Source of the DNA: a virus
DNA: 64,000 bases
Strand: one strand, 5' to 3'
Virus record (IMG/VR): IMGVR_UViG_3300037507_004165
Coordinates: 90,138-154,137 of that record
Shown here: positions 27,260-36,289 of the stretch, one piece after another
How the letters are laid out: each line of letters opens with the position of its first letter
Position numbering within the stretch: the stretch's first letter is position 1
The notes under the pieces: model-generated
What the model saw: the letters and a program-made list of their open reading frames with translations, nothing else
The model's database searches: none
What the model was told of the DNA's origin: nothing
Program-made: the position numbers and the translations under genes

Positions 27260-27565
27260 GTGGAAGCCGTAATTGTTGCTCTCATAGGTGTTGTTGGATC
27301 TGTTCTTGTTGTACTCGTAGAAAAGGGTAGAAAAGAAAACGCCAGAGACCATGGCGTAGTTGCCGATAGGCTAGAGAGCGTAAAGATTATGCTTGAAAAT
27401 ATAGACGAAGACGTCATGCACATAGAGTCTAAGTTAGACAATCATCTAAGTGACCATTCTAGGTTTGGTGGATTCGATATTGATAATCTTTCATTTAAGA
27501 CTGGTGAAAAAGTAAAAGACAAAAAAGGTGTAAAGGTAAATAAATATGGCAGCAAAAAAAGATAA
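27260..27565 (+). CDS. Holin candidate, one N-terminal transmembrane segment
   Basis: GTG start two bases after the endolysin stop. Residues 2-20 (EAVIVALIGVVGSVLVVLV) form one transmembrane helix. The remainder is a charged coiled coil and a basic tail. Position and topology fit a holin or lysis-timing protein. Confidence 0.6.
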   Translation: MEAVIVALIGVVGSVLVVLVEKGRKENARDHGVVADRLESVKIMLENIDEDVMHIESKLDNHLSDHSRFGGFDIDNLSFKTGEKVKDKKGVKVNKYGSKKR

Positions 27566-27755
27566 GAAGTGGATTCAAAAGGCTATTAAAAGACCCGGTG
27601 CTTTTACAAAGAAAGCAAAAAAAGCTGGCAAGTCAGTCGCTGGAATGGCAGCAGCAGTTACAAAAAATCCAGGCAAATACAGTCCAACAACTGTTCGTCA
27701 AGCCAATCTTGCCAAAACACTTAGAAAAATCGGCAAGAAGAGAAAGAAAAAATAA
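27546..27755 (+). CDS. Small highly basic protein
   Basis: This protein has 69 residues and overlaps the previous gene by 20 bases. Lys/Arg/Ala-rich with KWIQKAIKRPGAFTKKAKKAGKS. This composition is common in small virion or DNA-binding proteins of environmental phages. Confidence 0.6.
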   Translation: MAAKKDKKWIQKAIKRPGAFTKKAKKAGKSVAGMAAAVTKNPGKYSPTTVRQANLAKTLRKIGKKRKKK

Positions 27756-27756
27756 T

Positions 27757-27960
27757 ATGGACTGCAGCAATCCAACACATCACATAAAGAATCAAGAGCC
27801 TTGCAAGAACCATAACGGCTGTTCATGTGGTAACAATGGTCATGGACATAATCCCCATGATCATCACTATCACATCAATAAGCATAATCTTAAAATCTGG
27901 CTTTTGAACGCCGCCTACCTTAGTTTACATGCTGTGACAATATATCTATTAGTTAAATAA
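27757..27960 (+). CDS. Cys/His-rich small membrane protein
   Basis: This protein has 67 residues. The first 40 hold 4 Cys and 13 His (HNGCSCGNNGHGHNPHDHHYHIN) and probably bind metal. Residues 45-66 are one transmembrane helix. Possibly a metal-binding membrane or lysis accessory protein. Confidence 0.55.
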   Translation: MDCSNPTHHIKNQEPCKNHNGCSCGNNGHGHNPHDHHYHINKHNLKIWLLNAAYLSLHAVTIYLLVK

Positions 27961-27992
27961 TTTATTCTTCTTAGATAAGAAAGAGTCTGTAA

Positions 27993-28175
27993 ATGGCAAA
28001 AGTAAATAAACCAACAAAACCAGCTTTGTGGTCTAGCGCAAAGTCGCAAGCTAAGGCAAAGTTCGACGTATATCCATCTGCGTACGCCAACGCTTGGGCT
28101 GCTAAAAAGTATAAGTCAATGGGTGGCGGATGGAAAACTGTATCCTCAAAGAAGGTTAAAAGAAAGAAAAAATAA
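27993..28175 (+). CDS. Small basic protein
   Basis: This protein has 60 residues, Lys- and Ala-rich, with FDVYPSAYANAWAAKKYKSMGGGW, a motif I associate with small phage and virus basic proteins. Overlaps the next gene by one base (TAATG). Confidence 0.6.
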   Translation: MAKVNKPTKPALWSSAKSQAKAKFDVYPSAYANAWAAKKYKSMGGGWKTVSSKKVKRKKK

Positions 28176-28459
28176 TGGCTGGTCCTAAAGGTGTCGGTCT
28201 AACTAAATGGTTTAACCAAAGATGGGTAAACATAGGCGCTCCCAAAAAAAATGGTAAGTGGCAGCCGTGTGGAACATCTGGATCTGGTGGATCCGGATAC
28301 GCTAAATGTGTTCCAGTAGCAAAAGCTAACTCTATGTCTTCCGCACAAAGAAAAAGTGCAGTTCAAAGAAAGAGATCTCAGGGTACCGCAAAAAAGGGAG
28401 TTAAGGGTCAAGCGCCTAAAAATGTAAGCACCTTTAAAAATAAAAAAAGAAAAAAGTAA
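28175..28459 (+). CDS. DUF5872-like basic protein
   Basis: This protein has 94 residues. KWFNQRWVNIGAPKKNGKWQPCG, YAKCVPVAKANSMSSAQRKSAVQRKRS fits a small family seen in large viruses and environmental phages. Two Cys may bind zinc. Role unknown. Confidence 0.65.
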   Translation: MAGPKGVGLTKWFNQRWVNIGAPKKNGKWQPCGTSGSGGSGYAKCVPVAKANSMSSAQRKSAVQRKRSQGTAKKGVKGQAPKNVSTFKNKKRKK

Positions 28460-28460
28460 A

Positions 28461-28667
28461 ATGAATGAAAAAGAGATATTTGATGGCTACATGCCCACAA
28501 TATCAGATATAACAATTTCTAAAGAAACTCCGTCAATTACGTCAGATGGCAAACTTTTAAACGTACATTGTGTTACAATTAGAGCTGCGGAAAAAGACTA
28601 TGTATTTAGTATTTATCCAGAAGATTTAAGGAAGTTATATTTTTTAATATTAAAAACACTAATGTAG
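28461..28667 (+). CDS. Small hypothetical protein
   Basis: This protein has 68 residues and is predicted beta-rich. It starts one base after the preceding stop. No family recognised. Confidence 0.5.
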   Translation: MNEKEIFDGYMPTISDITISKETPSITSDGKLLNVHCVTIRAAEKDYVFSIYPEDLRKLYFLILKTLM

Positions 28668-28676
28668 GTTTGTATT

Positions 28677-29450
28677 ATGTATCTCGAATTGATTAAAGGT
28701 GTTGATGTCGGGGATGTCCCTCCAACACCGATGATGCCGATAACCCTTTATCTGTCTACTGAAGAGGGTTTTGATTCTTTGATTGCCGTAGCAAAAAGAT
28801 ATGGGCATCCAGTTAGTTATATACAGGAGCAAGAAGGTAGGCTGATACAGAATATACTTCCTGTTCACAAGACTGAGTCCCAACAGATATCTACATCTTC
28901 AAAGGTAGAGTTGTTTCTTCATACAGAAACAGCTTTTCATCCATATAAACCAGACTTTGTTTTACTTCTTTGTTTAAGGGGTGACAAAAAAGCCATTACA
29001 ACTTACGCAAAAGTGGATGATATTGTTTCTTATTTAGATGAGGAGACAATAAAATTTTTACAAAAAGACTGGTATATAACAGGAGTAGATGACAGTTTTA
29101 GAACCAGAGGAGAACCGGATAAAAAAATCCTTCTATCTGTTTTAAAGTTAGAAGAAGATGGTTCCTATTCAATGATTTATGATCAGTCAATTATGGAGGG
29201 GACTAATTCATTTGCATCAGAGGCTTTAAGAAAATTTGATGAGGCTGTAAGAAAATCAATAAAAGAAGTCATTCTAGAAACTGGCGATTTATTAATACTA
29301 AATAACAACAAGGTTATTCATGGAAGAAAACCCTTTCAAGCTAGATATGACGGAACCGATAGATGGGTTCAAAGAATGTTGGTCAGAAAAAATCTTCCTC
29401 CAAAATCTGAAATTAGTGAACATATAATTACTACGGATTTTTCTAAATGA
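28677..29450 (+). CDS. TauD/clavaminate synthase-like 2OG-Fe(II) oxygenase
   Basis: This protein has 257 residues. LFLHTETAF gives the iron-binding HxE of the clavaminate synthase group, and NNKVIHGRKPFQARYDG, DRWVQRMLV give the distal His and the 2-oxoglutarate Arg. It would hydroxylate or desaturate an amino-acid-like substrate. It overlaps the next glycosyltransferase by ATGA, so the two may act on one product. Confidence 0.8.
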   Translation: MYLELIKGVDVGDVPPTPMMPITLYLSTEEGFDSLIAVAKRYGHPVSYIQEQEGRLIQNILPVHKTESQQISTSSKVELFLHTETAFHPYKPDFVLLLCLRGDKKAITTYAKVDDIVSYLDEETIKFLQKDWYITGVDDSFRTRGEPDKKILLSVLKLEEDGSYSMIYDQSIMEGTNSFASEALRKFDEAVRKSIKEVILETGDLLILNNNKVIHGRKPFQARYDGTDRWVQRMLVRKNLPPKSEISEHIITTDFSK

Positions 29451-30112
29451 TAGATAGAAAAATATATTGCGTTTGGGTTGGAGAAAATACAGCCATGAAC
29501 GAGAATAGAATTAACGGGCTTGAATCAATAAGAAAAAACTCTGGCGTAGAAGTTGTTTTAGTAAATAATGATAATTTGAATTCTTTTGTCAAAGAAGGGC
29601 ACCCTATCCACGAAGGCTTTAAGTATCTTTCTGACGTACATAAGTCAGACTATCTCCGATGCTACCTAATGCATCACTATGGTGGTGGATACTCTGATAT
29701 AAAACCATGTAGTTGGGATTGGAATATATATTTTGATCGATTGGAAAAGGGTTATGATTACGGAGTTGGTGCACCAGAAGATGAGGGTCCTTTAAGTACT
29801 CCTTTGATAATAAGAAAAGAATACGGCGATCATTGGGACAAAATGATTTCAGCAGATTTATTTATTTTTAAACCCTACACTGTATTTACTTCTTATTGGT
29901 ATACTCAGATGATGCAAAGAATGGATGAGAATCTAGTCCCATTAAAAAAGAATCCAGCTACAACTTCAAGGGAAGCAGCAGATACAGTTGTAACCAAGTA
30001 TCCGATTAGATGGGCTGGTATACTATGTGAAATATTCCATCCGCTTTGTGTAAATTTTACAGACAGAATATCAAAAACTATGCCACTTCCAATAAGAGAT
30101 AACTATAGATAA
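29447..30112 (+). CDS. GT32-like glycosyltransferase
   Basis: This protein has 221 residues. KIYCVWVGENTAMNENR, then HKSDYLRCYLMHHYGGGYSDIK, is the DXD sugar-binding block of OCH1/capsular glycosyltransferases. A later WYTQMMQRMD may belong to the acceptor domain. Acts in the cytoplasm on an unknown acceptor. Confidence 0.82.
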   Translation: MIDRKIYCVWVGENTAMNENRINGLESIRKNSGVEVVLVNNDNLNSFVKEGHPIHEGFKYLSDVHKSDYLRCYLMHHYGGGYSDIKPCSWDWNIYFDRLEKGYDYGVGAPEDEGPLSTPLIIRKEYGDHWDKMISADLFIFKPYTVFTSYWYTQMMQRMDENLVPLKKNPATTSREAADTVVTKYPIRWAGILCEIFHPLCVNFTDRISKTMPLPIRDNYR

Positions 30113-30114
30113 TC

Positions 30115-30798
30115 ATGGTTTCTGACTGGAAGAATAACACGGTAGTTTGCACAGCTGTTTGCGGAGCCTACGAGCATGCGCTTCCTTCGAGCAGAAAAAT
30201 AGATGGAGTTGATTTCATATATTTTACTGATGGCAAATCTAATTTCCCGATTACTGAACCATGGAAAGAAATAGTTCTTGGGGATGATCATTTGGATGAT
30301 AGAAGAAGATCTAAAAAACCTAAGCTTAATCCTCACTCTATACCAGAGTTATTAAATTATAAATATCTGGTATGGATAGACGGAAGTATGACTATAAAAA
30401 ATGACGGTTTCATAGAGCATATTATGTCTTTTATGTCCAATGGTTTTGTTGTTTCTCCGCATTTTGATAATAGGAACTGCGCCTACGGAGAAGCAACAAT
30501 AAGGCCGATGAAGTATGCAAATGAGCCTTTGGATGAACAGGTAGCATTCTATAAATCAGAGGGTTTTCCAGAAAACTATGGTCTTTACGAGTGTGGGATA
30601 TCCGCTAGAGACATGTCCAACAGTTTTGTAAAAGATTTTGGCCAGCTTTGGCACCAGCAAAACTTGATTTGGTCCTATCAGGATCAGGTTAGTTTTCCTT
30701 ACTGTCTTTGGAAAACTGGATTTATTCCAGATGTTTTACCAAAAAGTTTTAGAGAATATGACTGGGTCATTGTTAATGCCCATAGGAGTGAAAAATAG
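30115..30798 (+). CDS. DUF616-type glycosyltransferase-like protein
   Basis: This protein has 227 residues. TAVCGAYEHALPS, then KYLVWIDGSMTIKN, then NCAYGEA and WSYQDQVSFPYCLWK match the DUF616 family of GT-A-like proteins that transfer sugars in capsule or plant cell-wall synthesis. It starts two bases after the previous gene, so the two were probably acquired and act together. Confidence 0.75.
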   Translation: MVSDWKNNTVVCTAVCGAYEHALPSSRKIDGVDFIYFTDGKSNFPITEPWKEIVLGDDHLDDRRRSKKPKLNPHSIPELLNYKYLVWIDGSMTIKNDGFIEHIMSFMSNGFVVSPHFDNRNCAYGEATIRPMKYANEPLDEQVAFYKSEGFPENYGLYECGISARDMSNSFVKDFGQLWHQQNLIWSYQDQVSFPYCLWKTGFIPDVLPKSFREYDWVIVNAHRSEK

Positions 30799-30800
30799 TT

Positions 30801-31340
30801 ATGATAAAATTTAATCTCGGTGGCATAGGTGTCGGCGGACAAGAATACAAAACTGTAAACTTGGCTGAAATCTGTGATATTAAAGCAAATATAATGGATC
30901 TAGATTCATTCTGTGCGGACAATCAAGTAGACGAATTTTTTCTTTCCCATACGCTTGAACATATAACTGTTACAGAATATAAAAACTTTCTTTTAAATAT
31001 GAAAAAGAAATTAAAAGTTGGTGGAAAAATTAAAATAATTCAAACGGATATAGGAAGACTCATAAAAATGTGGACAGAAGGAAAGATATCTTTTAGAACA
31101 ATGAGAGCTCCAATATTTACCCCAGCAACTAGATGCAAAGACAATATACTCCAGCAGCACCAGAGTATGTGGAGCCAGGAAGAGTTGATAAAAGACTTTG
31201 AGTCCATAGGAATGAAAGCAGAGGGGTTTGATGCCGGTTACTGGCAGTACGATGTGTATGATGACATTCTTCCAAAAGAAACAGAGATTGATTTCGGAAA
31301 AAATATTCCGAATCTTGGAGTAATAGCTACAAAAAAATAA
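30801..31340 (+). CDS. Class I SAM-dependent methyltransferase-like protein
   Basis: This protein has 179 residues. FNLGGIGVGGQEYKTVNLAE, VDEFFLSHTLEHI and LKVGGKIKIIQTDI mark motif I, the acidic/His segment and the GG strand of small sugar or lipid methyltransferases. Follows two glycosyltransferases, which suggests O-methylation of a sugar. Confidence 0.75.
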   Translation: MIKFNLGGIGVGGQEYKTVNLAEICDIKANIMDLDSFCADNQVDEFFLSHTLEHITVTEYKNFLLNMKKKLKVGGKIKIIQTDIGRLIKMWTEGKISFRTMRAPIFTPATRCKDNILQQHQSMWSQEELIKDFESIGMKAEGFDAGYWQYDVYDDILPKETEIDFGKNIPNLGVIATKK

Positions 31341-31374
31341 AAGATTTATAGCGTTGTTACGGAAACATCCCTGC

Positions 31375-31460
31375 TATACTGAATGTCACGGAGGCCAGTT
31401 AAATTCCTGAGCTACAAATGGTGAGTGGTGATTTTATTATCACTACTCACCATTTTTTTA
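31375..31460 (+). ncRNA. Short promoter-to-terminator unit upstream of the giant surface protein
   Basis: TATACT at 31375-31380 (weak TTGTTA upstream at a short spacing) is followed after 37 bases by a 14-bp hairpin (31418-31453, one G-U pair, loop TTTTATTA) and a run of seven T. It could be a short RNA, or a leader that attenuates transcription into the large gene at 31503. Its function is unknown. Confidence 0.6.
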
Positions 31461-31502
31461 TTACTATAAAGCCATCCTAACAATCGAAGGGGATGTTAGA
31501 AT

Positions 31503-34500
31503 ATGCGTTTAAAGTTACGTAGTGGGTGGTTTATAGCTGTACCGATGCTCCTTATGAGCATCTTTTCTTTTGTCCCTACAAGGTCAGCAAATGCAGCTGA
31601 CGGCAATAAGCTAGTTTTTGCCTATCAACAAACCACAGTCTCCCAAGACGTTAACGTTTCCTCAACCATTGCTGGTGGAAGTACCCTCACGGCAACTGTC
31701 TCTGCCGCTGAGGTTCAAGATTGGAAGCCATCATCTGACACACTTGCCCTTGGCATTCAACTCCTGGGCTCTGGTGGTGGGAGCATCTATTCCCACAGCA
31801 CTGGCTTCCTTAGCCTTACTGATGGTGGGGTCTTTAATGATTATTCTATTAGTGTCACTGCGGCAGGGGTGGGCGCTGGTTGGAACAGCGTAACCACGGC
31901 TCGTATTTTTATCATTGGTCAAGATGGCGAGTTATGGGCTGGTAACTACGGAACCCAAGTTGAGTCAGCATCTCTCAAACTTGACGGAACAGAACTGCTT
32001 ACTAATACAGAGTTTGTAACAAGTTCAAGCTGGACATCCTCAGTTGGGTGGCAGACATGTTCTGCCAATTCTGGCTACCAACCCTGCGTTGGTATTAGTG
32101 CTGTTCAGATAAACAACGCATCAACTACTACGGTTGCCACCACAACAACGGCTGCCCCGACTACTACCGTCCCCCCAACCACAACAGTTCCTCCTGCGCC
32201 ACTTGATGGCTCTGCTTGTGCTACTTCAACAACCTCAAACAACTACGCTTACGGAGGATCAGGAATCCTGGCAAGTTCTTCGCCTGATACATTCCGACTA
32301 ACGCAAGCAGCTGGCAACCAGTTTGGAGCCATCTGGAACAAGGCTAGGTTTGATATATCAGAAGATTTCTGTGTTAAAGCTGAAGTTTATTTGGGTTCAA
32401 ACGATGGTGGTGCTGATGGACTGGCTTTCGTGATGCAGCCAAACTCAGTTGCAGCAGGGTCAACTGGAGGTGGCTTAGGGTATGCGGGCATCACTCCATC
32501 GTTTGCTTTGGAGTTTGATACATGGCCGAACAGTGATCCATCAGCTGACCATATCGGTCTGATGTACAACGGCAATACAAGTCACTATGCAGGTACTCAA
32601 TGGCCAACCGGTGCAGAAGGCGAACAGTCTGGTGTGTATGCACCAGTTGAACTTTCCGACATTGAAGATAATCAGTGGAGATATTTTAAACTGTTCTGGG
32701 ATTCAGAAACAGAAGAACTCAGTGTGTTCTTTGACAGAAATGCAGATGGAGACTTATCCGATTCTGGTGAACTTGTTTATGACGCTGTAGCCATTGACCT
32801 TGGGTCAATATTCACTACTGGAAATGCCTACTGGGGATTCACTGCCGCCACCGGTGGTGCCAACAACCTCCAGCAAGTTCGCAACATTACATATGAAGCA
32901 CTCAATCGTGCAAATGTTTCGCCTACAATGCCCACAGCACCAGCAAGCGCGACTATCCAGTCCACAACAATAGGAACAGTTCCATTTGTTTTAGCTGATG
33001 ACTCAACAAGTCAATCACAGTGGACATTCACAACCTCTTCTAGCGACACAGCAATAGTTCCAACTAATGCCATTTCCGTAAGCATGTCTTCATCTACTCA
33101 GGGGGCACTATCAATCACGCCAGCTTACACAGCAAATGGTGGATCATCAACTGTGACACTGAATGCCACAGATGCTGACGGAACAACTATTTCTGCATCA
33201 TTTTTGGTTACTGTTACTGCAGCCCCGAATGCTCTTATTGTCTCTTCTTTAGCTGATACAAATACTTCAGGCACACTGCGTTGGGCAATTAATCAAGCCA
33301 ATGCTCAGTCTGGTGGCATGTATGATGCTATCCAAATTACAACACAGGGCACAATCACTCTCACTTCTGACTTACCAGCAATTACGCAGGGCGTTACGAT
33401 TACTGGAACAGGTATGAGTACCACAATTGTTGATGGTAATAATCTTTATCGCGCAATTTATAATAACGGATCTCGAACAATCGTCATTGAAGACATGACA
33501 TTTAAGCAAGGCAAAAACGTTTCTTGGAACGGTGGTCTCATCTACAACGCAAGCGGCACGATGACATTTAACAGAATAAAGATTTCTAATCACTCATCGT
33601 GGGCCTTCTACCAAGGCGGTGGTGGTGTAACCACGTTCAATAATTCGCAGTTTGCCAATAATGGTTATGCAATTACTTCTGACCATGGGACTACACCAAC
33701 CTCACTTAGCCTTTTTGATACTTCTTATACCAATCGCATTTACATTAATAATTCAGTATTCACATCTAATACCTATGGCATTCGCACTGAACGCTTTACA
33801 AAAATTGAGAACAGCCAATTCACTGGCAATACTTATGGTGCGGTTCTCAATGGTCTCAACCGTCAGCAAGTTATAAATTCGACATTTACCAACAATACTG
33901 GGGCTGCAGTTTATTTTTCATCTTGGATTCCAACGTCTTGGACACCGGGAGCGGGAAATCAAACTGTTTCAGGAAGCATTTTTAACGGTAATAATGTAGC
34001 AATCCAGTTTGCCAACAGCTTTAATAATGGTGCAAGTACATACAACAATGTAAGTGCTAACTCCTGGTCGACATCGACAAATAATACTTTTGGCGCAACA
34101 TCTTCAAATACGACCAACTATTCTGGTTCTGGGCATGTATCCACTGGAGACACAGTAACAGTATTAACAATTTGTGCACCAAGAAATCTTACCGTAACAG
34201 AAACTGGTGACAACATTGTTTTAGATTGGGACGCACCTAATTGCGGAACACGTCAGCCAGAACGTTATGCAATAATGTTTACTTCTGGAAGTCTCGCAGG
34301 ATGGGGTGTGGCAACTGGCAATGTTGGAGACGCCAATGCTCTTAATACTTACTATACATTTACCAAATCATATTTCAGTGGATTCGATGTGGCTCCTGGC
34401 TCGACTTGGAGATTTTCTGTTCGTTCAGACAACGACACTCTTGGCTTGTATTCTGACAGAACGGATGAGGTATCAATTGCAATTGGTACTCCGCCCACTA

Positions 34501-35831
34501 CAACCACTACAACTGAACCAGCATCAAGTGAGGTCACAAATCCTTCTGCTCCTTCATCCACTCTTCCTGATGGCGACGGAGAGCAGCCCTCAGAGACAAC
34601 CACGACTTCAGTGCCTCCCATAGAAGACGAAGAAGAAGCAACGACTACTACTCTTCCTGAATCGGACGGCGGAGACGATCAAGACCAGCCTGAGGGGGTC
34701 CAACCTGATGATGAGCAGCAGGAGCCTGAAACAGATCAGACCCCTCCTTTTGATGGACCACAAGAATCAGAAGAAGAGCAGCCGATAGACACAACAGGCC
34801 CAGAAGAAACATCGCCAGAACAAACAGAAAATATATCACAAGAGACAATAGTAACACAAGAGGAATTAGAAAGTCTTATTGAAGACATATCTTCTGAAGA
34901 AATTCAAGTGGAACAGGTGCTAGAGGTAATTGAGGACCTTAATGCAGAGCAATTAACAGAAGTATTAGAGGCTATAGAACCAGAAAAATTGGCTGAAGTA
35001 ATAGATGAATTATCTGAGGAGCAGGTTACTGATCTTATTGAAAATATTGAGTCAGCTGAGGCTTTAGATAATGTGATCAGCGCAATCGCTGATTCAGAAG
35101 AGCCACTAGAAGCGGCTGTTGCAGTTGCCATCATTTTAAATGATAACTTTGCTGAGATATCTACAGAAGCAGCTCAGGAGGTCTTTGCCAGTGTTGATTC
35201 CGATGCTTTTACGGAAGAGCAAAAGTCTGAATTGTCAGAGACATTGACAGAAGCACCAGCTGAAATTAAAGAAGCTTTTGAAGAGGAAATAAACGTTTAT
35301 GCAGAGGGCTTTGATGAGTACGTTCCATTAGGTTCCAATGTAGACGTAGGAGCGCGTAGGACGCTTATAGCAGCTTCTGCTGTGCTATCCACAATAGCTG
35401 TAGCCGGAGCTGCTGGAGCAGCTTCTGGAGGCCCTACAGGGCCTTCTGGAGGGTCGTCTGGTGGTGGAAGTGGCTCTGGTGGAGGATCACCTGCATCTGG
35501 CACAAACGACGCTGCCAGAAGAGAAGATGAAGAAGAAGAAGCTTCTGGAGAAATAGCTGGTCCAGAGGATGACGAAGATGAAAAAAATTATACAAAAAAT
35601 AGCATATTCAAATACTATATAGAAGGGGGTATAGAAATGAAAAAACTAGATTGGGTAGGCCTTGGCAAAAAGATTTGGGAAATTAGTGCTGGTTTGGCCT
35701 TTACTATGGCTGGTAGCTTTGTAATGTTCATAACATTGTCTGGCGATACCAGAAAAATGGCCATCATAGCTACAGCTGTAGCCCTTGGTGTTCATTATGT
35801 CCATGAGGTATTTAAAAAAGACGAGGAGTAA
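31503..35831 (+). CDS. Giant secreted lectin / beta-helix surface protein
   Basis: This protein has 1442 residues with a signal peptide (about 1-32). Domain order: beta domain, Thr/Pro linker (TTTAAPTTTVPP near residue 220), L-type lectin-like domain (about 235-470, EFDTWPNSDPS), an Ig-like segment, parallel beta-helix repeats (about 600-880, NTSGTLRWAINQAN), an FN3-like domain, a Thr/Glu linker, helical acidic repeats (EELESLIEDI, QVEQVLEVIED), a hydrophobic segment, and an acidic tail. The sequence is visibly richer in G and C than its neighbours and resembles actinobacterial surface proteins, so recent acquisition from a host is likely. It may be a fibre or adhesin. The last 64 codons may be a separate gene (next entry). 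Confidence 0.8.
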   Translation: MRLKLRSGWFIAVPMLLMSIFSFVPTRSANAADGNKLVFAYQQTTVSQDVNVSSTIAGGSTLTATVSAAEVQDWKPSSDTLALGIQLLGSGGGSIYSHSTGFLSLTDGGVFNDYSISVTAAGVGAGWNSVTTARIFIIGQDGELWAGNYGTQVESASLKLDGTELLTNTEFVTSSSWTSSVGWQTCSANSGYQPCVGISAVQINNASTTTVATTTTAAPTTTVPPTTTVPPAPLDGSACATSTTSNNYAYGGSGILASSSPDTFRLTQAAGNQFGAIWNKARFDISEDFCVKAEVYLGSNDGGADGLAFVMQPNSVAAGSTGGGLGYAGITPSFALEFDTWPNSDPSADHIGLMYNGNTSHYAGTQWPTGAEGEQSGVYAPVELSDIEDNQWRYFKLFWDSETEELSVFFDRNADGDLSDSGELVYDAVAIDLGSIFTTGNAYWGFTAATGGANNLQQVRNITYEALNRANVSPTMPTAPASATIQSTTIGTVPFVLADDSTSQSQWTFTTSSSDTAIVPTNAISVSMSSSTQGALSITPAYTANGGSSTVTLNATDADGTTISASFLVTVTAAPNALIVSSLADTNTSGTLRWAINQANAQSGGMYDAIQITTQGTITLTSDLPAITQGVTITGTGMSTTIVDGNNLYRAIYNNGSRTIVIEDMTFKQGKNVSWNGGLIYNASGTMTFNRIKISNHSSWAFYQGGGGVTTFNNSQFANNGYAITSDHGTTPTSLSLFDTSYTNRIYINNSVFTSNTYGIRTERFTKIENSQFTGNTYGAVLNGLNRQQVINSTFTNNTGAAVYFSSWIPTSWTPGAGNQTVSGSIFNGNNVAIQFANSFNNGASTYNNVSANSWSTSTNNTFGATSSNTTNYSGSGHVSTGDTVTVLTICAPRNLTVTETGDNIVLDWDAPNCGTRQPERYAIMFTSGSLAGWGVATGNVGDANALNTYYTFTKSYFSGFDVAPGSTWRFSVRSDNDTLGLYSDRTDEVSIAIGTPPTTTTTTEPASSEVTNPSAPSSTLPDGDGEQPSETTTTSVPPIEDEEEATTTTLPESDGGDDQDQPEGVQPDDEQQEPETDQTPPFDGPQESEEEQPIDTTGPEETSPEQTENISQETIVTQEELESLIEDISSEEIQVEQVLEVIEDLNAEQLTEVLEAIEPEKLAEVIDELSEEQVTDLIENIESAEALDNVISAIADSEEPLEAAVAVAIILNDNFAEISTEAAQEVFASVDSDAFTEEQKSELSETLTEAPAEIKEAFEEEINVYAEGFDEYVPLGSNVDVGARRTLIAASAVLSTIAVAGAAGAASGGPTGPSGGSSGGGSGSGGGSPASGTNDAARREDEEEEASGEIAGPEDDEDEKNYTKNSIFKYYIEGGIEMKKLDWVGLGKKIWEISAGLAFTMAGSFVMFITLSGDTRKMAIIATAVALGVHYVHEVFKKDEE
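35637..35831 (+). CDS. Possible separate small membrane protein within the 3' end of the giant gene
   Basis: ATG at 35637 is preceded by GAAGGGGG. In frame with the giant protein, it would encode 64 residues with two predicted membrane helices (about 14-35 and 40-57). Either an internal start produces a holin-like protein, or a stop was lost and two genes fused. Both readings are open. Confidence 0.4.
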   Translation: MKKLDWVGLGKKIWEISAGLAFTMAGSFVMFITLSGDTRKMAIIATAVALGVHYVHEVFKKDEE

Positions 35832-35834
35832 AAT

Positions 35835-35993
35835 ATGAGCCGAATACTTTCGGCAAAAGTTGATACTAGAGTAGAAGAAGTAAAATCTTCTTTGGAACAG
35901 TTTTTATCTGAGATATCAAAACAGGAGAGAGACTTGTTCTCTTATAGTGAAATAGAAAATATGTTACTTGATATATATAACTTAGTAAGATAA
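35835..35993 (+). CDS. Small acidic helical protein
   Basis: This protein has 52 residues, starts three bases after the giant gene and is predicted fully helical. No motif recognised. Confidence 0.5.
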   Translation: MSRILSAKVDTRVEEVKSSLEQFLSEISKQERDLFSYSEIENMLLDIYNLVR

Positions 35994-36002
35994 TATTGGT
36001 AT

Positions 36003-36140
36003 ATGAAAGAAAGATTTTTTATTGATAAACTAAGTTGTTGGTGGGCACTTGGAGTTACAGTGGGCACCGAAAAAGGCGATAGATATGTAGGCGTCTATCT
36101 GCTTAAGTGGATGATAGGATTTAAATTAGAAAGAAAATAA
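36003..36140 (+). CDS. Small membrane-associated peptide
   Basis: This protein has 45 residues with a Trp-rich hydrophobic stretch (SCWWALGVTVG, VYLLKWMIGF). Possibly a peripheral membrane protein in the lysis or surface region. Confidence 0.45.
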   Translation: MKERFFIDKLSCWWALGVTVGTEKGDRYVGVYLLKWMIGFKLERK

Positions 36141-36141
36141 A

Positions 36142-36258
36142 ATGGCTAAATGTTGCAAGCACAAAAAAGAAGTACATTGTCAGTGCGATTGTCACCAAAG
36201 GTTAACTCATAGCTGCGAAACAAAAAAGGGCTTTTGGTCAAGACTTTTTAAAAGATAA
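36142..36258 (+). CDS. Cys-rich small peptide
   Basis: This protein has 38 residues with six Cys and four His in the first 25 (CCKHKKEVHCQCDCHQ), probably a metal site. It starts one base after the previous stop. It ends 31 bases before a convergent gene. Confidence 0.5.
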   Translation: MAKCCKHKKEVHCQCDCHQRLTHSCETKKGFWSRLFKR

Positions 36259-36289
36259 TTTATTCTTCTGGCTGTTCTTTAATAAAAAT

